21,766 nt of DNA from Paramacrobiotus metropolitanus (lineage: Eukaryota; Tardigrada; Eutardigrada; Parachela; Macrobiotidae): the NCBI RefSeq assembly GCF_019649055.1, contig NW_026570663.1, forward strand, positions 1 through 21,766. Reading direction: 5' to 3'. The position numbers were made by a program, and so were the translations under genes. How positions within the stretch are numbered: the stretch's first letter is position 1; every line of letters starts with the position of its first letter. The notes under the pieces were generated by a model. It worked only from the letters and a program-made list of their open reading frames with translations. It was not told the DNA's origin and searched no databases. Below are positions 8,143 to 17,937 of this stretch, piece after piece.

Positions 8143-10680
8143 GAGACCCTGCAGCGCGATTCGATTACGCCTTGATACGGGGACCTTCGCCTTGAATAGC
8201 GACGCACAACTTTAACAGCGGACTACGTCCGAGAAAGGGCGGATAACCGACCTCCAAACAGGGGATCGCCGACCTCCACGGAACCGCAACAAACCATTAA
8301 AGCTGTGGTTGCAGGTCGATACAGGTCGATCCTAGATGGAACTTCTAGTTTCTAACGGTGAATTCTTATTTCTAACGGCTAAAATTAATTTTTGACTGAT
8401 AAAAGTAAATTTTGTTGAAGAAACCGACCTAAAACTTACTTTACCGACCTTTTTTTGATTAACTGAACACTGTGGCTAACCGACCAGAGGTCGGTCATTT
8501 TCTTTGTCTTTCCTTTTTGACGAATTTCCTAATGTTCAAAAAAATTCCTAAAATCCTAATCCGGCTTCTAACGACTTAAAACATAAAATTTTGACCAAAT
8601 AACAACTTTGGTCGACCAAAAAATATTTTTTTTTCTGTGGAAATTAAGCGCCAAAATCGTTAAACTTCCTTATGCGGTCAAAACGCTCGATTTTTAGTGC
8701 TTTAGCGTCAGCCAATCAGAGTTCAGGGGAAACTTTTCATAGGCTTAACATAAGCGTGTATCATCATTTCTTAGGTTTTTGCGCGCATCTCGCTATCCGT
8801 GACGTAGGCGGTGAAGTGCAAGACCACAACCCTGTGATGTTATACTGGTTAGCACAATAGACAGCGTGCGCCAAGCTCTAACACGGACAGACAACGAGCA
8901 GCAGCGACAGACAACGAAGCTCGAAAAAGGCGTACCAACTCCCAATTGGCTGGGTTTCGATGTAAGTCGATTTCTGCTCGAAGTCTGTCGGTGGGCGTCG
9001 ACGAAAACCGTTACCAAGATTGGCGTACCTTGTAACGGGTCTAAGCGCCCAGCTACAGACAAACTTCGTGTTTCTGCGATATTGATTGGTGTGTCAGCAA
9101 CTTGAGTTAGATCGAGGTTGCCCACCGCCAATAGCAAAATTCGAAACCACGTGGTACGGTTTCAGCACTTTGGCTGACAAATAAAAATTCTAAGTGGATT
9201 TTTCGTTTTCTTTTCTGGCTATGTATGCTACTTTCCAATTTACCCTTTAAAATTTACTGTTTTTATAAACGGAGTTTTTATTGTTAAGTTATGACATTTA
9301 TTGGATGGCTAATGGCAGTTAGCAGTCATGCCGGGAAGCCTGTTTGCTGGTATCCCAGACACATGCGTTTGCTTTGGCCTTGGTGATATTATGGATGCAT
9401 GATCTTTGATCTAGTACACTGTACCAAGAACTTACTATAGGTAGAGGACTGGGAAGCGACTCTGCAACGGTCGACTACGTCATCACTGTCGCATACAGAA
9501 TGCACTGGTGTGCTATTGCTTACCATAGGCCCACAGATTTTATTGTCCCTTATCAAAGATATTCTCAGTTCCTTTCTCCTCTAAAGCTTTCTGATATTTT
9601 AACAGACCATATTGAATTTAGAAACCCAAACATGAGGGGCTAGAAATAGAAGAGAAAAGAAATATGCTGAGAAAACTGACAAAAACCGTAAAAAACGCGC
9701 ATCTGTCACCATGGCAGCCGCCCTCCCGTGTATGCGAGAGTGATGACGTCAAACGGTAGGTTACCAGTCCTCCTCACATTATAGTAAGTACTTGACTGTA
9801 CACATTTTAATTTTCAGTAGATTTCTGCAGTGGGACCTGCAAGACGACCAAGAAGCAGCTGAAAAGATACTTCAATCTCTTCAGCTTTCTGGGACAATTT
9901 GCACGATATTGTCGATATTTCGAGTTACGAAGCAGGGAACCCTGCTTGCTGGCTTCCCAGCCGTAGCTGATGGTTACTGCGTTCTGCAGTTTCTAATCTA
10001 CTGTGTTTGATATGGCTTAATACTTGACTGCCAGTGGCATTGCTGGACGCTGTACGGTAAGCAAACGGTAAGTTTTTTATGTCTTAAATTTATGAAGTTT
10101 GAGATGAGACTTTCGTCCTGTATTTTGTACCACAAATGATGTTGCACAGTGTGGCAGCGCAGCGGGTTCCCGCGTGATCTGGCTGCCCAGACGTATTTTT
10201 AAGTCTGCTTATAGTAATTGTAAAATGTCTCTTTTTAATTTTATGAAATTATCAAATAATCCGTACTGCAATTTTTTGCTGCTCTCCAGAACTTTAAACT
10301 TTATTTACGGTATCAGAATGCTGTTGCAGATCTTGAAAGCACAATGCCATCGGAGGTTTCTATTGAAGTCTGTGCGTCACGGCTGTTGTGCGCACGCGGT
10401 CGGGTTCAGCCCGTACATACATACATGCAAGACGTGCAAACGGGCGCGGTTTTGCCTACTTTGTTTGTATGTGCACGGCGAAAGTCGATGTAAGTATGTC
10501 CCTGATGCGCCTATGCGCAATTGGTACAATAATATAGGACGTACGTCAACCGTATTACTATAAAACACTGTACTGTACTATAATACTGTATTGTAACCTT
10601 GCGTACTGAGTCATACACAGACACATCAACAACAAAATCAAGTCGGACGAACCTGACCCTCGGAGTTCCTGAACCCAAAG
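8143..10680. other. Unassigned interval upstream of the retroelement
   Basis: About 2.5 kb with no recognised gene. There is an AT-rich stretch at 8350-8660 with scattered GGTCGGT/ACCGACC words like those in the retroelement. A candidate exon at 9830-10010 (WDLQDDQEAAEKILQSLQL) sits behind TTTCTGCAG but has no partner. Two loosely similar segments occur at 9310-9370 and 9930-9985, sharing CTTGCTGG/TTTGCTGG and flanking GGGAA words. A TATAAAAC box near 10560 precedes TACTGTACTATAATACTGTA and could belong to an LTR, but no LTR pair or primer-binding site was found. Confidence 0.4.
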
Positions 10681-10989
10681 ATGTTACTGATCTCATCAAA
10701 CATCACAACGCAACGGATTGTTCGATATACGGTACACCAGCAAAAGGCCTTTTGTGGCTCCACAGGAGCTGCCATTCGCAACCATGTCAAAGCAACCGGA
10801 TATTTACGTGAAGGAGTACCCGAGCACATGCTCCAGGCGTAATACAGCCGGGCCGTATTCACTTCAGCACGCCGGCCGGGACGACTTACAACGGTCGTCG
10901 ACCGACTCATAAAGTCGGCAAAGGCAAGGGAGAAGCGTAACGAGCGGATCTTCCTCGCCGACTCGAACCCGACTTCGGATTTCGGATGA
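10681..10989 (+). pseudogene. Open frame with one stop before gag
   Basis: A single frame from ATG 10681 stays open to TGA 10987-10989 except for TAA at 10840-10842. The readable parts (KAFCGSTGAAIRNHVKATGY, then basic RLIKSAKAREKRNERIFL) look like coding sequence rather than chance. The family is not recognised; a degenerate Cys/His finger or a leader region of the following Gag are both possible. It directly precedes the Pro-rich Gag region, so I infer it belongs to the same retroelement. Confidence 0.32.
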
Positions 10990-12047
10990 CAGCTTCGAGG
11001 ACACCCAGGAGCCCTACGCCCGGAGCCCCCAAGGATACATTTCTAGAGCCCCAAGCTGACTCGGCAGCCCCGTCCAACCCAAGCGGGGGAGATGCGGTAC
11101 AGCAGCAGGCTGACAAGACATTGGCTTAATCCGGTCAGGAGCACCGACTTGGCGCACCAACAACCTCTGACTTAACTGGAAGAACAGTGAACCGGCAGTC
11201 GCCCCACTTGGGTGAGCGGGCTCACTCGGGCTTCTTTAAATCCCAAGACCCGGTGAAAGCTTCAACAGCCGCCGGAATCGGACGCCAATCACCTAACTAG
11301 ACGGATGAGAAGCGGAAGTCAACCTCGCCCGACTTCGGCTTGGCGACTTCACCGACCAACCTAACTCGGACGGAGGTTGGTCCAAAGCAACCGACCTCGA
11401 AGGTCGGTCGACCCCAACCGACCAAGGAGGTCGGACCTCCACCGACCACACAAGGCGGAACTGGAGTCGGCCAACGACAACCGACCGAAGGAGGTCGAAC
11501 TTCCACCGACCAACCAGATCGAATCTCCACCGACCACGAAGGTCGGTCAACAGCAACCGACCAGTCCAAGCCAGAGGTCGACCTTGAAGGTCGAAACCTC
11601 ACTGGTCAACAAGTGGGAAACACGGATCCAGCCAACCAAACTAACGGTCAAAGTGGAAGAAACCGGGGCACCGCCACGAAGCGATCCTCTCCCGGATGGA
11701 TCAACGACCAACATACCGGCACCTAAGAAGAGGACCATTTCACCGTTAAGTCGACCTTCGCCGACTGGAAGCGAGTCGAAACGGGCCACAGAAGCCCTGC
11801 AAACGGTGAGGTCGACCAAGTCACCGACAAGTCGACCAGCCGACCAACTGACGAAACCAGCATCACCTATGTTCAAACTGGGCGGATCGGGTAGTGAAAG
11901 GACTCCATAACCGATTGTTGAAGTCTTCGACACGGCCACCACAGAATTGGAACAGTCGGACAGTCGCTTGGATTTTTCCGAACACCGGTGGCGCCCCACT
12001 ACGGCGCCCGCGGATACCAAGCAAGTACCCTTGAGTGTGGTCCGCAA
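10990..12047 (+). pseudogene. Gag N-terminal Pro/Thr-rich region with ACCGACC repeats
   Basis: The stretch is dense in Pro, Thr, Ser, Gly and Gln (for example TEVGPKQPTSKVGRPQPTKE near 11370). It is built from recurring ACCGACC and GGTCGG words, often arranged as small inverted pairs around GAAGGTC. Several frames stay open because of the composition, and the coding frame switches. Low-complexity leaders of this kind are common at the N-terminus of Gag and are probably disordered. Open frames on the opposite strand here are composition shadows. Confidence 0.55.
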
Positions 12048-12049
12048 CG

Positions 12050-12956
12050 ATGGATCGCGGCAGCAATGCGCTTGCGCCGGAACGGATCGAAGACATCGAA
12101 CACCTCCGTGAACGATGCCACCAACTGACTAGTGACTACACAAGCCTTATTGGCGGATAAAATCGTTCTCTCTACGGAGAGATTGATCAAGCAAATTAAC
12201 GAAACCCACCAACTCGAACTGAAAAAGGGGAAAACCGACCTGGCAGCCGCTAACAAAGCGACTGCCAACCAACAACGCGAGGTCGATCGACTAAGCGCCC
12301 AACTGAAACGGGTAGACCAATCTTGCCGACACGGCACGGAAGAAGTCGCCCAACTTAAAGGCTAGCTAATGGGTCCACGGAAGCCGTCTTCGAACTGAAA
12401 AGAGAACTTGCCGAAACACAGAGCGCTCGTCGCCTCAGAAGCGGCAGCAGCGCAGTTTCAAGAAATGTTGAATCGCTCAAACTAAGAAACCGATGTATAC
12501 CGTGGCGAGGTTGATCGATACATAGTGGCTCTCAGAGAAGCCGACAACGAAGTCGGCCAACTACAACAGTTTACCGATCAACTGCGGTCGGAGATGGAAA
12601 TCGCACTGGCAAGGGCGGACAACAATTGCTGACTCACTTTAGCCAGCAACGGACCTCCACCGATTAGAGTTCGGCCATCACGACCTCGAACAAGCCAATG
12701 CCCAACTAGCCGAAAAAGTATGCGAACTGAACGACGAACTGAAGAAGGAGCAGAAACCCCGGGCACAGCTAAGCCACAACCCAGCCAAAGCTCAGGAGGT
12801 AAACGAAGCGCATCGGAACCGCATCGCCTACCTGGAGCCACGCGAAGTCTAACTATATGATTTTGGCTCAGACGCAGCCAAGAACATCACAGGAATGATG
12901 CTACAAATGGATGAGATGGGCACCGAAATGCGATGTCTGTAGGAGGAAAAGAAGTA
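12050..12956 (+). pseudogene. Gag coiled-coil region, frame-broken
   Basis: Starting near ATG 12050 (MDRGSNALAPERIEDIEHL), the translation gives repeated heptad-like segments: STERLIKQINETHQLELKKG and EVDRLSAQLKRVDQ (12132-12365), VFELKRELAETQ (near 12390-12420), GQLQQFTDQLRSEMEIALAR (near 12550-12620), and LEQANAQLAEKVCELNDELK (near 12680-12750). Each is rich in Leu, Glu, Lys and Gln with hydrophobic positions about every 3-4 residues, so a long coiled coil is likely. At least three frame changes and several stops interrupt it; the last segment, DFGSDAAKNITGMMLQMDEM, has a TAG at 12940-12942. The length of the coiled coil is unusual for a Ty3/gypsy Gag, where this region is normally short. 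It presumably aided self-assembly. Confidence 0.6.
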
Positions 12957-13177
12957 CTGTAGAGTAACCCTGCACTTGAAAGCTTTTTTTACTGCTTAGA
13001 GAGACGTACGCCGTACGAGCACATTCACCATTCACATATGCTGACTGTGACTAGGCTGGCAGCACATGGGAGTGCAGTGCAGTCGGCTCTGAGCCAGCTG
13101 AACGTTTGCCAGTACTACAGTGCAGTATAGTTCCTGTCGTACGAAAAGGCTGTCAAGTGCAGGGTTACTCTACAGTA
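12955..13177. mobile_element. 219-bp TA-flanked MITE inserted in gag
   Basis: The element occupies 12957-13175. It has perfect 23-bp terminal inverted repeats (CTGTAGAGTAACCCTGCACT, then TGA) that continue imperfectly to about 35 bp. TA lies at both borders (12955-12956 and 13176-13177); the flanking words are palindromic (AAGTACTT), so a longer duplication such as GTAC cannot be excluded. Short length, no coding capacity and a TA target fit a Tc1/mariner-type MITE. Removing the element and one TA leaves the gag frame open across the site (KKY before, LEEAG after), which shows the insertion is later than the gag sequence. Confidence 0.9.
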
Positions 13178-13893
13178 CTTGGAAGAAGCCGGGGACGAAC
13201 CTCCATCCTACAAAACGTCCAAGGCAACCGATGATTATCCTTCGGATGCGGCTAACCAAGAGGGAGGGGGTCGTCCCTGGGACCTTGAACGGACAATGAT
13301 ACGGGCATGTGGTCGCGGACGTGGGTAACCCCTACCGGAATTCGATGGCGACCAAAACAAGGTCGACGGATGGGTCAAGCAGATTCGTCGGTTACATGCC
13401 GCAGCCCAGGAATGGTATGAAAAAGATGTTCGCTTCATGACCGACCTCGTCGCCCAACTAACAGGGCAAGCTGAGGAATGGCATAGAAACACCGCCAGCA
13501 AAAAACCACTCGGAGGATGGCCAGTAAACGTATGGCTGACGAAATTTGAAGGACGGTTCGTGGACAAAAACAAAGAGATTAATGCCGTGCTGACTATGGC
13601 CAAGCGAAAATACCGCTTCGGACAAGAGACCGGCACAGTTTTACGATACCATGATGAACAATAAACCACGAGTCCGAAACATCACTGACGAGGTCGCACA
13701 TTGCCACTTGAAGGAGAACATCCTCGAACCCAGACTACGGGAAGCCCTGAAAATCGGGATGCCGAAGACACCAATCGAACTTCGCGACTTCATAATGCAG
13801 TTTGTCAACGGCAAAAAAATGTACGACATGGTAAGGGGATACGGGCCAGTGACTACATCAGAATTCGGGCTACAACGCCCGTACCGACCCTAA
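13178..13893 (+). pseudogene. Gag core (Retrotrans_gag-like), interrupted
   Basis: After LEEAGDEPPSYK and an acidic/Gly-rich linker, the core begins PEFDGDQNKVDGWVKQI at 13335. It continues through LVAQLTGQAEEWHRN, VWLTKFEGRFVDKN and YRFGQETGTVLRYHDE to 13664. It then shifts one base into the frame 13651-13893 (KENILEPRLREALKIGMP, IELRDFIMQFV). The pattern of FDG, WV/WL, LTGQAEEW, a second Trp and KFxxRF, then a Gln-containing segment and helix-rich end, is that of the Ty3/gypsy capsid-like Gag domain. Breaks visible: TAG at 12940-12942 upstream, TAA at 13326-13328, and a frame change near 13650-13664. The capsid would package element RNA. Confidence 0.78.
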
Positions 13894-14495
13894 CCCCACC
13901 ACCAGACCGTATATTAGCCGCATATGCTGCCGAAATACCAAGCGCCACCAGCAGTGTACGGCGGCGGAAACTTCTCCAACCGCGGTGGAGGATCGGCTCA
14001 ACAGGGTCAATGGATGGTCATCACGATCACAACAGAATTCTCGGCAGATCTCAACTTACGTGGACAAAATGGAAGCAGCGTACTTACTGTGAACACTGGC
14101 TAGGACCTTCTCTTGCCGACACTGCATGTTCAATAACCACGAAGGAGCGCGCTACAGATAGGTGAACTTCCGATAGGATGGCAATCCGAACCTTCGGTGG
14201 TATAACGAGTGGTACTACCGATACACGCACGACATTCAACTAGGCTCGGCAACACCGAGCTGCGCTAGCATCGTGTCACCACCGCGATCACGCCAGCAGA
14301 GCCGGCGGCGGCAACAGAAACCGGTCGCCCGGCTCTGGAAACGGGGCCGGCGGAAACCGCCGGAATAGCGGAGGTAGTCAGCAGGGACACAACAAGGGAT
14401 CCTCGGAGTGGCGGCAACAGTTACCGGCTCGCCAGTCTTTGGACTCGCCGCCCAATAGGGGGGTGGCTAGGGGTAACTCCCCGGGAAACGTCTAA
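13894..14495 (+). pseudogene. Gag C-terminus: Gly-rich linker, possible zinc knuckle, basic tail
   Basis: A Gly/Ser/Asn-rich stretch (GGGNFSNRGGGSAQQGQ near 13965-14015) leads to a Cys/His cluster near 14110-14170 reading CRHCMFNNHEG, with an earlier CEH in another frame. This has part of a C-x2-C-x4-H-xn-C knuckle, but the last Cys is not visible and a TAG follows. From 14277 to the stop at 14493-14495 one frame is open and rich in Gly, Asn, Arg and Ser (RAGGGNRNRSPGSGNGAGGN), as expected of an RNA-binding nucleocapsid tail. This frame ends exactly at the frameshift signal. Confidence 0.58.
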
Positions 14496-15004
14496 GGTCG
14501 GTGAGCCACGGTGACTCATTTGACCTCCAACATCGCACCGAATCACCTGACAAGGATAACCCCCCTAATAAACCGGCATATACTCCTTTACAACAGCTGA
14601 TGATGACAGTTCTGGACGCGCTAGGACTGAATTACCATAGAACGGAAGACGAATTCCTTACCGCGATAACAGCCTCCACAGAAAAGGCGAAAGCCGCTAG
14701 AACTATAGCGGCGCAACTCGGCATATTCGTTAAAAACGGCGAAATTGAAATCCGGACCGGAACGCATGAATTGCCCTGACCGTCCGACCCAGTACCTCAA
14801 TCTGGCACTGGAACGTTGGGGATTGGAATGCAGGAATTGTCAAATGCACGCAGCGCAAACAATGCGCTTGCGCCGTCTGCCGCAGAAAATGACAAGGCAG
14901 ACCAGCCAAAGAAGATGGACCGGACTGCCGGTGAGGAGAACCTCAACCGAGCAGCCAAGACAGGGGCCAAGATGCGGAAGACCTGGACACGGATTCACAC
15001 ATAA
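14477..15004 (+). pseudogene. Pol leader in the -1 frame after gag
   Basis: This frame, reached by -1 slippage from gag, is open apart from TGA at 14777-14779. It encodes a hydrophilic segment (RTESPDKDNPPNKPAYTPL), a helix-like stretch (LQQLMMTVLDALGLNYH and ITASTEKAKAARTIAAQLG), then a Lys/Ala/Asn-rich linker ending at TAA 15002-15004. No enzyme motif is visible. It sits between Gag and protease, so it is probably the spacer domain preceding the retropepsin. The 16-base word CAATGCGCTTGCGCCG occurs here (14860-14875) and also at 12064-12079. Confidence 0.5.
14483..14526 (+). promoter_or_regulatory. Programmed -1 ribosomal frameshift signal at the gag-pol junction
   Basis: The heptamer GGGAAAC (14483-14489) is in the register G GGA AAC relative to the gag-tail frame, the X XXY YYZ rule for -1 slippage. 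The gag frame stops at TAA 14493-14495, one codon after the heptamer. A 5-nt spacer is followed by a hairpin: 14495-14505 pairs with 14515-14526 over 11 base pairs with one bulged T, two G-U pairs and a 9-nt loop. The -1 frame is open from 14477 through the Pol leader to TGA 14777-14779. GGGAAAC is an established efficient slippery site in retroviral gag-pro overlaps. Slippage itself is inferred. Confidence 0.75.
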
Positions 15005-15432
15005 GGGCAACAGAAACTTAACCGAATCGTCCGGAAGCAAAGGATAGATGCGGCGTAAACTTAAGAGGCAGTGGACTTAACCGAAGAACCGGGAGGATTC
15101 GAGGAATGGCAATCATTCAGTTGGAAGCACAGGCACCCGACTACTGCCTGCAGGTCTGCCGCAGGAAGCGGGCCTCTCCCAACAGCGACAGCCAGCAAGA
15201 ACAGTAGCAGTCTCTCGAACGTTCCTGAACCCCGACCACGTGTTGTCGACCGTGAGACCAACGGAAGTCTCGATGGAGGAACGTAGACTCAACCGAGCAT
15301 AACCAGTAGAAACCGCCGAAGCACAGACGGACGGAGTTATGAACCAACATGAAGCGCGGGAAGCGGCCAACCCGGGAGCGAAGCAGACACAAAGCAAATC
15401 TGCTACAAGCGACTGCGGACCAGTATTTTTAG

Positions 15433-15840
15433 TTCCCGTCAGTACGGGAAGTCACCTTTGAAAAGGTCGACAAAGACAAACCGAAGACGGTCAGAGCCTG
15501 GGCACACGCAATCCAGATCGGATCAACGCCCAAAATGGCGATCAGCGAAACGGGAGCAGAAACTTTGTTAATCGAGAAACGATTTTGCGAACGAATGGCC
15601 TAAAGATGCAACCTCTCGGCTATTACAGCAGAATACATGGTATAAAGGGACAAGTCGCCTTTACCGTATCCGTCTGCTGCACAGTACCGGTAACCCTGCA
15701 GGGATATACGACTCACCATACTTTCCACGTCCAGCCGAACGACGCGGACGTCCCCGTGTTACTTGGATGTGACTACTTGCATTCCAAGTTTACCTTCATA
15801 CTTACACGAATTCCCAACCTGGAACTACCAGGAGGGAGGA
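15433..15840 (+). pseudogene. Retropepsin (aspartic protease) with altered active site and frameshift
   Basis: The first frame (15433-15602) reads VREVTFEKVDKDKP, then IQIGSTPKMAISETGAETLL and IEKRFCERM, stopping at TAA 15601-15603. The catalytic motif is normally D-T/S-G-A; here the Asp is replaced by Glu (SETGAE). After a one-base shift near 15595 the frame 15585-16286 continues with LKMQPLGYYSRIHGIKGQV and the second signature VPVLLGCDYLHSKF, equivalent to the conserved LLGxDxL of retroviral-type proteases. These enzymes work as dimers and cut Gag-Pol. With the Glu change and the shift this copy should be inactive. Confidence 0.75.
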
Positions 15841-16563
15841 AGGTGGTGCAGTCTATCCCGATACCGGAGACATCGAGCACGGTAGGGAATGAAGTGAGCA
15901 TAAACCGGCTTGGCCAGTCGACGAAATCCACGCCCAACATTTGCCTTGACTGCCGAAACACTAATCGCACTATGGTCGAGGAAATGCCATTATGGCGAAT
16001 GAAAGAATGCTACGTACCGGCGGACAAAAACCCGGTTAAGAGGATACTGAAGTCTATCCCGACACCAGAGGCAAGTGCCACAGAAGCGGATGCTCTGGTG
16101 CAAGGGGTACAACAGAAGTACCAGACTTGGTTCTCGGGAGTACAGCGTTTTCTCGACCGACGGACGTTGGAGATGTTGGCCACTTGGCAACAGAACGGAG
16201 CGGTGACTTTCGACCAGATACAGGAAGCAGAACAGAAGTGCGAACCTGTAATAGCCCACATCGACAACATAGATGAGGAAGCTTAGGATTGGGAGGACGA
16301 ACGAATCCCCATCCACCGACAGTACATCGAATATGGCCTTCCTAAACCAAGTCCATTGGAGGTACCATGCCAAGACTAGGCAGCGCTCTCTTCAGCTATA
16401 TGCGGCAAGTACTGTTGTACGGAGAATCGTCAACAACTGCTTTCTAGAAACGGTACGGCGAGGATACTTCTATAACACGGAAAATCCCAGACCCGCTACT
16501 ACCAGCTATGGAGCATTACCCACGGGAGGTATAGTTCCAAACAGGCCAAAGCGAGCCAGTTGA
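15841..16563 (+). pseudogene. Post-protease Pol region, unassigned
   Basis: The protease frame stays open to TAG 16284-16286. It includes two similar segments (SIPIPETSSTVGNEVS and SIPTPEASATEADALV), a Cys-containing stretch (ICLDCRNTNRTMVEEMPLW) and a helical end (EMLATWQQNGAVTFDQIQEA, 16170-16225). A second frame then runs 16273-16563. No polymerase motif is recognised. The near-repeat of the S-I-P-x-P-E-x-S segment suggests an internal duplication of about 70 codons. Confidence 0.45.
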
Positions 16564-16750
16564 AGGGACCCAGGTTGGAGAAACCAACAAACCGGACCAA
16601 TGTATCATTAGCCACGATAACATAAATGGAGTGATACGGGTGATACAAACTCACCACGACATGACTTGGTCGCACGGCAGACCATCGTCACCGGCTCCTC
16701 CGCAACCGGAACGGAAACCGTAGTCGGAAAACTCAGTTAACAGTCATCTG
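16564..16750 (+). other. Frame-broken retroelement sequence
   Basis: Short interval with stops in all frames, of similar composition to its surroundings (ACCGGC/CGGAAC words). Nothing distinct is recognised. Confidence 0.4.
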
Positions 16751-17345
16751 TTGGCACGGCCACATAAGTCCACAGTTCACACCGACCTCGAAAACCAGGA
16801 CGCAGGAAGTCGACCGACCCAACCGACGGATACGACCGACCAGGGTGCACCGACCACAGAACTCGGACACAGTAATATGCCGAAAGCTGACCCTGAAGTC
16901 GGATCGGTCGCGGAACTCGAAGTACAAAGCACGAGCGACTCACCGGACACAGACTCTGATAACCAACACTCGGATGACCCAGAAGAATCTGAGGAAGACG
17001 ACGACGAAGAATTCGACCCGTCAGTCCGACATTGCCGGCCGGATGAAACCCGGACAAACGATTTGGTCAATGAATCATCAGAAGACAAAGAACCGACCTT
17101 GAAGATAGACTAACAAAAGCGCTTCGATCCATCGTTCGTACGGAAATCCAACCAAATAACCAACCGGAACAAACCGGACAGGAACAACCTGCAGCCCGAG
17201 GGACGGAGGCATGCGGATTTGACGAAGGAAACCACCTGCGATCGACCACAACCGTCGACTAACCACCGCCAACCGAACAACCGACCTCGACCAACTTGAC
17301 CGACCAACAGAAGAGGGAGCGACGGCGCCCACAGAAGGTTCGGAT
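16751..17345 (+). pseudogene. Acidic, low-complexity Pol linker
   Basis: The frame 16751-17113 is rich in Thr, Ser, Pro, Asp and Glu. It contains an acidic run near 16975-17015 (DDPEESEEDDDEEFDPSV) and stops at TAA 17111-17113. The DNA then continues with Asn/Pro/Gln/Arg-rich frames ending in a basic stretch (QQKRERRRPQKVR) at 17299-17343. This frame is interrupted by the antisense LINE insertion and resumes at 17947. Such a long charged linker between protease and reverse transcriptase is atypical and probably disordered. Confidence 0.45.
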
Positions 17346-17937
17346 GTTCTATTCTTTAATTCAATAGCGTGATAACAATATCAAGATCTAATTACGGTCA
17401 AACGAAACACCATTCTCGACGGTCCCCATTACTGAAGCAGCATTACCACGTTGAATTGCTAAAGAGATGTTCTGTTTCAAAAACTCCAGACTACGAATCT
17501 CGCCGGTTTGTAGCAAAATCCTCTTCCCAATCTCGTTAACAAATCCTTTGGCAGATGTACCAAAACTGCCGAATGTTTCAAAACCAACAGCCTTAAATTC
17601 GTAGCGTCCCGAAAGGAAGCTGTACTTTCTTGCTTTCTCGGCTTTCTCGCCTTCACACTGGTCTGGTCCAAATACGAACGGGCGACAGTGTCAACACAGG
17701 TAACATCCCATGCCAAACACAATCCCCTGGTCCATTTGAAAGTGGTGATGCCATCGGGACGTGTTTCGTTCTCATGGTGCATGCCTCTAGGTTCAGTCCT
17801 TGCGGGTATGCCTGCTGCTCCAAGAGCCCGTCGCAAGATGTCGTTAATGCAGTCGTGTCTAGGGCGTCTTCCGGCTGAGAATTTGCAGCTCAAGCCATGG
17901 TGATCGTCTGCAGCAACGTCACTTCTTAGGTTTCTTA
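17346..17937 (-). mobile_element. Antisense 5'-truncated LINE 3' fragment, RT C-terminal domain
   Basis: On the minus strand the translation reads HGLSCKFSAGRRPRHDCIND, ILRRALGAAGIP, then RPDGITTFKWTRG, LAWDVTCVDTVA and SYLDQTSVKA. After a one-base shift near 17645 it continues EKARKYSFLSGRYEFKAVGF, ETFGSFG, TGEIRSLEFLKQ and ISLAIQRGNAASVMGT, ending at a stop at 17388-17390. I recognise this as the C-terminal domain following the reverse transcriptase in a family of non-LTR elements widespread in invertebrates. The PDG and WDxTC motifs are compatible with a PD-(D/E)xK-type nuclease fold (inference). About 42 bases of 3' sequence follow without a poly-A. A 9-bp near-duplication flanks it: GGTTCGGAT (17337-17345) and GGGTCGGAT (17938-17946). 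Truncation and antisense placement fit target-primed retrotransposition. Confidence 0.8.

Noticed and set aside
10174-10563. 129-codon open frame
   Set aside because: No recognisable motif, and stop and composition patterns are like the non-coding surroundings. A mirror frame is open on the other strand.
10540-10620. LTR with TATA box and primer-binding site
   Set aside because: A TATAAAAC word is present but no matching second LTR or tRNA-complementary site could be found in the window.
11547-12047. 166-codon minus-strand frame
   Set aside because: Composition shadow of the ACCGACC-rich gag leader on the + strand.
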